Shown here: positions 1-5,345 of the stretch, one piece after another
How the letters are laid out: every line of letters starts with the position of its first letter
Position numbering within the stretch: the first letter of the stretch is position 1
Origin: an uncultured Clostridia bacterium
Lineage (GTDB): Bacteria > Bacillota > Clostridia > Christensenellales > Pumilibacteraceae
Assembly (NCBI GenBank): GCA_947589145.1
Contig: CANQCB010000088.1
Location: forward strand, 1-5,642
Reading direction: 5' to 3'
Length of the DNA: 5,642 nucleotides
Notes under the pieces: model-generated
What the model saw: only the letters and a program-made list of their open reading frames with translations
Database searches by the model: none
Told to the model about the DNA's origin: nothing
Translations under genes and position numbers: made by a program

Positions 1-524
1 ACGTTATGTACTCCTTCCACAACTACACGAGTTACGACAGCAGTCAGTCGCACATGTCCAATATGCGCGGGTTCGTCCGCGAGGTGGAGAGCCACGATTT
101 CGGCGTACCCATTCAGATGGGCGAGTTCACCTGCTATGACAGCGAGAGCGATTGGCAGGAGACCCTCGAATTGTTTGATACGCATGGTTGGCATTGGACG
201 AGCTGGACTTATAAAATAACTCCGACACACGCAATGCCTTGGGGCGTGTATAATGTAGTTATAAGCGGCGACGACAGGATCTCGCCCGCCGAGGACGATT
301 ATGATACGATAATGGCGAAGATCAAAAATCTTCGCACCGTTTGGACGGACTATCCCGAAGATAAAGCGCCCACCGATTTCAAATATATTGACGAATATCG
401 CGACTACGCTTTGAATTCTGCCTACCGCGGCAGCTATTCGATAGTAGAAGACGGTGTGGCGCATGAGATGGAATGGGATAAAACTACGGCGCAGATCATA
501 TACGAAACGGTACGTGAGGAATAA
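1..524 (+). CDS. Glycoside hydrolase, GH5-like (endoglucanase/mannanase type), C-terminal fragment
   Basis: The reading frame is open from the left edge (codons begin at position 3) to a TAA at 522-524, so the N-terminal half of the gene lies outside the window. The visible ~173 residues look like the second half of a GH5 (beta/alpha)8 barrel. Counting from the Met at position 6, an FHNY stretch (residues 4-7) matches the His/Tyr active-site strand of GH5. PIQMGEF (35-41) carries Glu40, in the place of the catalytic nucleophile. GWHWTSWTYK (61-70) is the Trp-rich strand near the barrel end. The acid/base Glu, usually in an NEP motif, would be upstream and cannot be checked. GH5 enzymes hydrolyse beta-1,4-glucans, mannans and related glycans with retention; the substrate cannot be told from this fragment. 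After the barrel, ~70 residues continue with no obvious CBM, dockerin or sorting signal. The Met at position 6 is internal, not a start. Related (beta/alpha)8 families such as GH39 or GH2 are less likely. Confidence 0.8.
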   Translation, partial: VMYSFHNYTSYDSSQSHMSNMRGFVREVESHDFGVPIQMGEFTCYDSESDWQETLELFDTHGWHWTSWTYKITPTHAMPWGVYNVVISGDDRISPAEDDYDTIMAKIKNLRTVWTDYPEDKAPTDFKYIDEYRDYALNSAYRGSYSIVEDGVAHEMEWDKTTAQIIYETVREE

Positions 525-536
525 GATATGGGGGTC

Positions 537-552
537 AGGGGGTGTCCCCCCT
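537..552 (+). terminator. Weak hairpin just downstream of the hydrolase gene
   Basis: AGGGGG (537-542) pairs with CCCCCT (547-552) around a four-base loop, 12 bases after the hydrolase stop. The stem is very GC-rich but is followed only by TTTACGGGG, not a real T-run. It could be a poor intrinsic terminator or the edge of the repeat-rich DNA that follows. A further small palindrome (GGGATCCC) lies at 558-565. Confidence 0.3.
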
Positions 553-600
553 TTACGGGGATCCCTGTGAGATTTCAGAAGAAGTCTTATTTAGAAAAAC

Positions 601-691
601 AGTGTTCGTTCACAATCGAATGGGCATTGTTTTATTTTTTGCGGAAGAATTAAAAATAGTGTTCTTTTGTGGAAGAACCAAAACAATGTTC
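601..691. repeat. Degenerate ~27-bp tandem units ahead of repeat copy 1
   Basis: Related units of the form (A/G)TGTTC-TTTTGTGGAAGAAC-CAAAAC recur with starts near 601, 627, 659 and 686. The clearest pair is 637-664 and 665-691, both running TTTTG-(C/T)GGAAGAA to a TGTTC end. A single related unit (926-951) precedes repeat copy 2. The units share the GTTCTTTTG half-site that forms the first hairpin of the larger repeat, so the array may have grown by slippage of that arm. No function is evident. Confidence 0.5.
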
Positions 692-839
692 TTTTGTAGA
701 GCCCAAAAGAACCAAAAGACTCCGGGACACTTTCGACTGTGTCCCGGACCCCGCAACGAATTAAGGGCTTATTTACTTGGTGAATATTGGGAGTTGGTGG
801 ACTATGGCGTGAGTAGCAACAGTGCGAAAAGAGTATGTT
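661..839. repeat. Copy 1 of a ~180-bp intergenic direct repeat with two hairpins
   Basis: Bases 687-757 (71 bp) are identical to 947-1017, and weaker similarity continues to about 839 (shared CTTATTTACTT, GCGAAAAG and GTATGTT blocks). The core contains two perfect stem-loops. GTTCTTTTG (688-696) pairs with CAAAAGAAC (704-712) over a 7-base loop. TCCGGGACAC (721-730) pairs with GTGTCCCGGA (739-748) over an 8-base loop. On the minus strand the core would read GVRDTVESVPESFGSFGLYK, and the same frame is open in both copies. No start site, ribosome binding site or recognisable family supports a real gene. It is best read as a non-coding dispersed repeat (REP- or MITE-like); copies elsewhere in the genome cannot be judged from here. 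Confidence 0.8.
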
Positions 840-920
840 CAGACAAGTTGGGAGTATTGTGAGATAACGACTATAAGATAACGGCTTATTTTCAATAATT
901 ATCCTTATAAATACAAAATA

Positions 921-1100
921 CGTCCTTTTGTAGAAGAAAATAATATTGTTCTTTTGTAGAGCCCAAAAGAACCAAAAGACTCCGGGACACTTTCGACTGT
1001 GTCCCGGACCCCGCAACATATTAAAGACTTATTTACTTTATATATTATGTTTGTTGGTGAACTATTGGTGGGAGTATTGGCAATGCGAAAAGGGTATGTT
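921..1100. repeat. Copy 2 of the ~180-bp intergenic direct repeat
   Basis: This is the second copy, offset by 260 bp from the first, with the same 71-bp core (947-1017) and the same two hairpins: 948-956 with 964-972, and 981-990 with 999-1008. The tail diverges by point changes and a 1-bp shift, whereas the core is unchanged, which suggests selection or gene conversion on the hairpin part. The spacer between the copies (840-920) is AT-rich and has only a short AGATAACG direct repeat (862-869, 876-883). No gene is supported anywhere in 525-1140. Confidence 0.8.
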
Positions 1101-1175
1101 TTGGGCATTTTGAGGGGGATTCGGGCAGACTGAAAATTATTTTGGCATATAATTCGTATTTTTTTGAAAAAAGGC

Positions 1176-1204
1176 TTGAAAAATTATTCTCATTTTGTTA
1201 TAAT
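1176..1204 (+). promoter_or_regulatory. Sigma-70/SigA-type promoter of the TetR-type gene
   Basis: The -35 box is TTGAAA (1176-1181) and the -10 box is a perfect TATAAT (1199-1204), with an ideal 17-base spacer. Transcription is expected to begin near 1211, the first base of an inverted repeat. A second TTGAAA (1164-1169) and T/A-rich runs lie just upstream and may act as an UP-like element. Confidence 0.8.
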
Positions 1205-1210
1205 ACGGTT

Positions 1211-1241
1211 GGCGCAGGAAAAAGATGGAATTTCTTGCGCC
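1211..1241 (+). promoter_or_regulatory. Inverted repeat at the tetR transcription start: candidate operator and/or 5' mRNA hairpin
   Basis: GGCGCAGGAAA (1211-1221) faces TTTCTTGCGCC (1231-1241) around a nine-base centre. All 11 positions pair if one G-T/G-U is allowed (1217 with 1235). It begins at the predicted transcription start, directly after the -10 box. TetR-family repressors commonly bind inverted repeats in this position and repress their own gene, so an autoregulatory operator is the natural reading. In RNA the same arms would form a stem at the extreme 5' end that buries the AGGA at 1216-1219 and loops out the ATG at 1225. That argues for translation from the downstream ATG at 1258. 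Confidence 0.6.
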
Positions 1242-1257
1242 GAGGGGATTGAAAGAA

Positions 1258-1800
1258 ATGAATATGAAGAAGTATGTAGAGGCTACGCTTCTGGATCTTT
1301 TGCGCGTCAAATCGATTGACAAAATAAAAGTGAACGAAGTCATTCGCGTAGTCGGGACGTGCAAAAGCACGTTTTATAAGTATTATAAAGATAAGTACGA
1401 GTTGCTTATCTCCTGCTTCCGCAACAACTATTATGACGAATTGATCGCCAAAGCGTCGAATTGGGAAGAGTTCGTATTGAACTGTATCGGCGCGTTCGAA
1501 AGGATAGCGGGCGTCGTCATAAACTCATTCGACTCGCGCGACGTGAACTCCGTGCGCTTTTATCACGAAAAAATAATATCGGAATTTTTGTTAAAAGATA
1601 TCCGAAAATCGAGCGAGACGACTACGACCGACGAGTTTGCGGTGAGGGTGTGCTCCGAGACTTATACGGATATTATGCTCGAATGGTTGGAAAGCCGCGC
1701 GACATGCTCAAAAGAAAGCGTGCTCGAATTTATGAAAACCGTAATGCCGCATTCTTTTTATTCCAAAATTTACGCGGAACCCGTGCCGCAAGAGGTGTAA
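1258..1800 (+). CDS. TetR/AcrR-family transcriptional regulator
   Basis: This is a 180-residue protein with an N-terminal TetR DNA-binding domain. Helix 1 is about residues 4-17. The helix-turn-helix spans about residues 24-43, with the family signature KIKVNEVI...STFYKYYKDKYELL (the TFY-x-Y(Y/F)-K-x-K pattern). Residues ~55-180 form a divergent, mostly helical ligand-binding/dimerisation domain, typical of the family and uninformative about the ligand. Start choice: the ATG at 1258 has GAGGGG at 1242-1247 and gives the usual N-terminal length. An in-frame ATG at 1225 (AGGA at 1216-1219) would add 11 residues, but it lies ~14 bases after the predicted transcript start and inside a strong hairpin. 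A third ATG is at 1264. The gene has its own promoter and terminator, so it is monocistronic. Its regulon is unknown; self-regulation through 1211-1241 is likely, and the downstream lipoprotein is a possible target. TTA and TCA codons occur here, unlike in the neighbouring lipoprotein gene. Confidence 0.88.
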   Translation: MNMKKYVEATLLDLLRVKSIDKIKVNEVIRVVGTCKSTFYKYYKDKYELLISCFRNNYYDELIAKASNWEEFVLNCIGAFERIAGVVINSFDSRDVNSVRFYHEKIISEFLLKDIRKSSETTTTDEFAVRVCSETYTDIMLEWLESRATCSKESVLEFMKTVMPHSFYSKIYAEPVPQEV

Positions 1801-1892
1801 AGCCGAAATTTTTCGCCGCCGCGCAAGGGCAAAGAGAAAGGCGCGCCGAAACATAAGTTTATTACCGATTCTTGTAAAATTATTCCTTATGG

Positions 1893-1927
1893 ATATGGAC
1901 TGTTTGCGTTTGCAGTCCATATTTTTA
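1893..1927 (+). terminator. Intrinsic terminator of the TetR-type gene
   Basis: ATATGGACTG (1893-1902) pairs perfectly with CAGTCCATAT (1913-1922) around a ten-base loop, and the T-run 1922-1926 overlaps the 3' arm. It lies 93 bases after the stop codon; the intervening DNA (1801-1892) shows nothing else convincing. Confidence 0.8.
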
Positions 1928-1948
1928 TCATAATAAAAAACAAGTATA

Positions 1949-1977
1949 TTGAAAATGTCCGAATATAGTGCTATCCT
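1949..1977 (+). promoter_or_regulatory. Promoter-like sequence upstream of a long hairpin
   Basis: TTGAAA (1949-1954) stands 17 bases before TATCCT (1972-1977), a fair -35 and a 4-of-6 -10. No gene follows closely: the next start codon is ~300 bases on, and a terminator-like hairpin lies immediately downstream. It may drive a short leader or small RNA, or be a chance match in AT-rich DNA. Confidence 0.3.
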
Positions 1978-2017
1978 CATCTTATAAAAGTGCGTTATGC
2001 GCATTTTTTGGTGAGGA
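1974..2017 (+). repeat. Two-part long hairpin with internal T-run
   Basis: An inner stem pairs AAAAGTGCG (1986-1994) with CGCATTTTT (2000-2008) over a five-base loop, including one G-T. An outer stem pairs TCCTCATC (1974-1981) with GGTGAGGA (2010-2017), again with one G-T. The inner part followed by its T-run resembles an intrinsic terminator. The outer part overlaps the -10-like box at 1972-1977. This could be an attenuator-like structure or part of a dispersed intergenic element; no coding potential is seen. Confidence 0.5.
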
Positions 2018-2041
2018 AAATAAATAACGACGGCAATGCCG

Positions 2042-2083
2042 AGAAAAGGGGTACCCCTTTTCTGTATGTTACTCGTAACATAC
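2042..2083. repeat. Perfect 22-bp palindrome abutting a second dyad
   Basis: Bases 2042-2063 are a perfect palindrome (AGAAAAGGGG, TA, then its reverse complement). The next base starts a second perfect dyad, GTATGTTAC (2064-2072) and GTAACATAC (2075-2083), with a two-base centre. As DNA these look like binding sites for dimeric proteins; the TTAC-TC-GTAA core is of operator size. As RNA they would give two back-to-back hairpins without a T-run. They lie ~200 bases ahead of the lipoprotein start. Regulatory site and mobile repeat are both open readings. Confidence 0.65.
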
Positions 2084-2103
2084 AAAGAACCTTCGATAAA
2101 AAA

Positions 2104-2209
2104 ATTCCGCGCGTCGCGCGTCGCCGAGGCGACCCCGCCGCTTGCTCGGAATCTTGCTCGGAGCGCCGCGTATATCTTCGCGTATATCTTAAATATTAAA
2201 TAAGATATA
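2104..2209. repeat. Cluster of short direct and inverted repeats in the lipoprotein upstream region
   Basis: ATTCCG (2104-2109) is answered by CGGAAT (2147-2152), enclosing a GC-rich GTCGCC/GGCGAC hairpin (2120-2133). CTTGCTCGGA is repeated at 2141-2150 and 2153-2162. CGCGTATATCTT is a perfect 12-bp tandem pair (2167-2178, 2179-2190). TATATCTT (2183-2190) is inverted as AAGATATA (2202-2209). A -10-like TATAAC (2206-2211) or TATTAT (2214-2219) lies here without a good -35, so the promoter of the lipoprotein gene is not identified. The whole gap 1927-2268 has no supported gene. Confidence 0.5.
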
Positions 2210-2268
2210 ACATTATTATCATGGTTTTAGGCGTTTTTAGCGCTTGAAATAAAAAATTTACTTAAAAT

Positions 2269-2273
2269 GGAGG
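2269..2273 (+). promoter_or_regulatory. Ribosome binding site deciding the lipoprotein start
   Basis: GGAGG stands ten bases before the ATG at 2284. Another ATG at 2277 is too close to the GGAGG and out of frame, so 2284 is the start. The following residues form a signal peptide, which confirms it. Confidence 0.85.
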
Positions 2274-2283
2274 AAAATGAACA

Positions 2284-5232
2284 ATGACAAAAGCGAGAAA
2301 AATTCTTGTCGTTTTACTGTCGGCAATACTTGCCTTCGGTCTGTCGATGAGCGTTTTCGCATTCACCGCGTGCGGCGGTGGTGATCCCGTAGAGCTTTCT
2401 TCGATAACTCTTAACACCGACGACGTGCAGAAAGTTTACGTGACAGGATCCACGTTGAATACGACGGGGCTGAAAGTAACCGCTACATATTCGGACGGTA
2501 GCTCGAAAGAACTCGAGGCAAGCCAATACGTAATCGAAAATGCGGACAGAACCCTTACGTTTACGCCGAAAGCGCCTTACGAAAGTTTCCAAGCCTCTGA
2601 AACCGTTAAGGTTTCTTATACGGAAGGCGAAGTTACGAAGTCGAGGAACTTTTCGGTAACCGTAACGAACAAAATTACGGCGGCTACGGTGAGCACAAGC
2701 AGCACGCATCAGACCGAGTACTTCAAAGGAATGTCGTTCAATCCCAACGGACTCATTCTCGACGCTACTCTCGAAGACGGTTCGACTATACAGGTGGCGG
2801 TTACGACGAGTAACTCGAAGATAACGCCTTCCGGCGCTCTTTCCAAAGGCGATACGTCGGTAACGGTAACGATCGGCGGATTCGACGTTGTAATTCCCAT
2901 CACCTTGCAGAATGCGATTTACGTCGAGGCTGAGACCGGTTACAGAAACGGCGAGCCTATCGAACAGACAACGGACGATAGCGGTAACCTCAGAACCGAC
3001 GCTACGACCGAACTTTCGGCGGGCTATGCGACCGCGCTTTACAGGGCGCACCTCAAAGCCGCATTCGCGGAATCCAAGCTGAAAGAAACGTCGGGTTGGA
3101 GCGACGATTGGGCGACCACCGCCGCAACTCCTACCGAACTTTACGAAGCGCTCGGCGGAACTCAGAGTGTTTACCAGCCCGGAGTTATGGCAGGCGGCGA
3201 GATAATCAGCAAGCTGTACACCGAAATCGTCAAGTGGCTTAACGACGAAGCAAACGAGGAAGCCATTCTCGCTTATGCCGGTACAACCGATGACAAGGGC
3301 GTTACGACGGGCGCGAGCGAAGAATTCACCAATGCGGTAGCGGCATTCGAAGCGGGCACTAACGAAGATATCGCAGAGTGGAACTATGAGGATATTGCAG
3401 CGCAATTCGTTGCGAGCGGCGAAGGCTCGGGCGGCGATGAGTACTACCTCGGACAGAACGGTCAAGGCGATACGATCTCCTTCGTATTCGATTCTTCCAA
3501 GGCTACGACGACGGGTTCGATTGCATTCCGTCTCTCGTCCGCGTATCTCTATGCAGATAGCGGATGGTCGCCTAAGATCATGGGTGACGTACAGTTCAAC
3601 AAACTTTGCGAAATCTCCGTAAACGGCGTTACGCAGACCGTCGACGACAGCAAGGTCCTCAAAGGCGGCAAGACCGAAGACGGCTCCGGCTGCCAGGGTC
3701 TCTGGGTATACTGGGATACCGTCTCCTTCGAGAACGTCTCCTTCGTCGAGGGCAGAAACGTTGTAGAGCTCAAAATAAAGAATCACGGTATCACGGCGCA
3801 GGAGAGTTACAATTTCGCCGCTAACGTCGATACCCTTATCGTCGGACCCGGCTCCGATGACTCCGTCGAACTCGACACCTTCACCGACGAGGGCGCAGAA
3901 GTAACCGCTACGGTTACGTCTGCCACGGTTGCGGAAGAAGATAGCAAGGCAGTCGTTACCGTCGGCGGTAGCTACACCTTGAAGAAGGAAGACGCAGACA
4001 TCACCGGTTATGTAAGCGATCTTATTTTGAACAAACTCGGCGTAAAAGTCGGTACCGTAAACGCAGATGTAACGCTTAAAGCGGGCAACACGTTCGAAGC
4101 AAAAGCGAACGTAACCGGTCTCGACATCGGCGAGTATCCGATTACTTTGAACGATGATAACGTTACGATAGACGGCTTCAGCGGCAACAACGTTGTGGTA
4201 GGTCGCGCGACCTACACCCTCAAGAACGCCGATACTGCGGGCAATGTCGTACTTGACATAACGAGCGATTATACCGTTACTCTTACGAGCAGCGCAATCG
4301 AGACGGATCAGAATACCATTGACATTGCGGTTGTTGATGAATCCAAGGTAATTCTGACGGTCGGCGGCGGCACCTTCGATTACTCTGTTACAGGTTACAC
4401 CATAACTGACGAGGGACAAAAGGGAGAAGTAAAAGCCATTCTCGAAACCAAACTTCAAGAAGAGTATTATCTCGACTTCCAGATCTACGATCAGGGTTGG
4501 GGAACTCCTCTCGGCATTAACTTCCACACCGTTACAGTTGACGTTGACGCAAAGACGTTCACCATCAGCGCAGACGTTACGGACTGGTCGGTGGGCGCTA
4601 ACCCAGGTATGTTGCACCTCAAAAAGAAGGAAAACGGAGCAAAACCCGGCAATGTCGACTTCAAGCCGGCCATCGACGCGATCAATAAGTCGGTTGTATG
4701 TAACGGCAAAAAATATACTTTGAGATACGATTCTACCAAATCCGGTGCCAACGCGGACGAATGCTACGGCCTTGCAAATATCAAGGTTGCCAATGCAACC
4801 GATCCCGAGGCTACGGTGACTACCACAACCGTAACCGAAGAGGGCGGCAAAGTTAAGCTTACGCTCACCGGTACTTGTGAGAACATTACAACCGAGAACA
4901 TCAAGGAGACAATTTCTCTTTACTTTGACAAAGTAGGCGAAGGACAGATAACCGATACCGAGTATACCGTACCCGCGGCAAGATACGACGTATCCGCAGA
5001 TAACGTCACGGCTTCGGTAGAGGGAAACACATTCACCTTTACCGCAGATATTACCGACCTGCCCGAGGGCGCATGGTGGACGCATATCGTTATCGGCGAA
5101 AGTGACAAGGACTTCGAACCCACCGACGTCGCTTCTGCTACGCATGATGGCAAGACCTACGGCTTTGAGACGCATAGCGTAAACTGGGGCGGCACCAGAG
5201 TATTCTTCATGGTAAAAACCGCAGCGGCTTAA
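2284..5232 (+). CDS. Large surface lipoprotein with Ig-like, CBM-like and triplicated C-terminal domains
   Basis: This 982-residue exported protein has no enzyme motif that I recognise. Residues 1-29 are a signal peptide: KARK, a hydrophobic core (7-25), then FTA-C30 GGG. Cys30 probably receives lipid, although VFA at 24-26 would also allow signal peptidase I. Residues ~36-129 and ~131-210 look like two bacterial Ig-like domains of Big_3 type (LKVTATYSDGSSKEL in the first). Residues ~211-520 resemble a CBM6/35 beta-sandwich: it opens with YVEAETGY, has GDTISFVFD near 395-403, and ends NVVELKIKNHG...NVDTLIV. A charged, apparently helical stretch (~240-380) interrupts it. Residues ~536-982 hold three diverged copies of one module (see findings). 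No LPXTG, SLH or dockerin signal is present. The likely role is binding glycan at the cell surface, fitting the nearby GH5-like hydrolase; this is inference. TTA, CTA and TCA codons are absent after residue 11. The gene has its own RBS and terminator. It could instead be an adhesin. Confidence 0.85.
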   Translation: MTKARKILVVLLSAILAFGLSMSVFAFTACGGGDPVELSSITLNTDDVQKVYVTGSTLNTTGLKVTATYSDGSSKELEASQYVIENADRTLTFTPKAPYESFQASETVKVSYTEGEVTKSRNFSVTVTNKITAATVSTSSTHQTEYFKGMSFNPNGLILDATLEDGSTIQVAVTTSNSKITPSGALSKGDTSVTVTIGGFDVVIPITLQNAIYVEAETGYRNGEPIEQTTDDSGNLRTDATTELSAGYATALYRAHLKAAFAESKLKETSGWSDDWATTAATPTELYEALGGTQSVYQPGVMAGGEIISKLYTEIVKWLNDEANEEAILAYAGTTDDKGVTTGASEEFTNAVAAFEAGTNEDIAEWNYEDIAAQFVASGEGSGGDEYYLGQNGQGDTISFVFDSSKATTTGSIAFRLSSAYLYADSGWSPKIMGDVQFNKLCEISVNGVTQTVDDSKVLKGGKTEDGSGCQGLWVYWDTVSFENVSFVEGRNVVELKIKNHGITAQESYNFAANVDTLIVGPGSDDSVELDTFTDEGAEVTATVTSATVAEEDSKAVVTVGGSYTLKKEDADITGYVSDLILNKLGVKVGTVNADVTLKAGNTFEAKANVTGLDIGEYPITLNDDNVTIDGFSGNNVVVGRATYTLKNADTAGNVVLDITSDYTVTLTSSAIETDQNTIDIAVVDESKVILTVGGGTFDYSVTGYTITDEGQKGEVKAILETKLQEEYYLDFQIYDQGWGTPLGINFHTVTVDVDAKTFTISADVTDWSVGANPGMLHLKKKENGAKPGNVDFKPAIDAINKSVVCNGKKYTLRYDSTKSGANADECYGLANIKVANATDPEATVTTTTVTEEGGKVKLTLTGTCENITTENIKETISLYFDKVGEGQITDTEYTVPAARYDVSADNVTASVEGNTFTFTADITDLPEGAWWTHIVIGESDKDFEPTDVASATHDGKTYGFETHSVNWGGTRVFFMVKTAAA

Positions 5233-5252
5233 TAATTCGGCTGTCGCAAGAT

Positions 5253-5300
5253 AGTCAACAAGTCAACAGACTTCGACGTTATCGATAAATATCCGATAAC
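5253..5300. repeat. Tandem 8-mer and small hairpin after the lipoprotein stop
   Basis: AGTCAACA occurs twice in tandem (5253-5260, 5261-5268). GTTATCG (5278-5284) then pairs with CGATAAC (5294-5300) over a nine-base loop. This short structure sits directly ahead of the terminator and may help protect the 3' end of the transcript; that role is a guess. Confidence 0.35.
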
Positions 5301-5304
5301 AAGC

Positions 5305-5345
5305 GAATGCTCCGAGGGTTTCCCTCGGAGCATTCTCATTTATTG
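5305..5345 (+). terminator. Strong intrinsic terminator of the lipoprotein gene
   Basis: GAATGCTCCGAGGG (5305-5318) pairs perfectly with CCCTCGGAGCATTC (5322-5335) over a three-base loop, giving a 14-bp stem. The tail TCATTTATT is T-rich but broken. The stem starts 72 bases after the stop codon. The minus-strand side has no T-run, so it works mainly for + strand transcripts. Confidence 0.8.

Noticed and set aside
601..1017. CRISPR array
   Set aside because: The ~27-bp units are degenerate and have no unique spacers between them, the large repeats occur only twice, and no cas gene is present in the window.
591..1108. Minus-strand frames repeating a VESVPESFGSFGLYKRT-like peptide
   Set aside because: They are translations of the two double-hairpin repeats, without ribosome binding sites or family matches. 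The repetition follows from the DNA repeat, so a toxin or phase-variable peptide is not supported.
1225..1257. Earlier tetR start at ATG 1225
   Set aside because: It is possible (AGGA five bases upstream), but it lies ~14 bases from the predicted transcript start and within an 11-bp hairpin. The ATG at 1258 with GAGGGG gives a usual family length.
1461..1856. 131-codon + strand frame inside and past the TetR-type gene
   Set aside because: It overlaps the TetR-type coding region in another frame, is Arg-rich and has no family signal.
1990..2199. Small + strand protein between the TetR-type and lipoprotein genes
   Set aside because: The frame runs through palindromes and repeats, has no good ribosome binding site and gives a low-complexity Arg-rich translation.
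2314..5175. 953-codon minus-strand open frame opposite the lipoprotein gene
   Set aside because: It is codon-aligned antisense to a clear exported protein and exists because three codons are avoided. Its translation has no recognisable domain and is rich in Arg, Cys and Val, as expected of a shadow frame.
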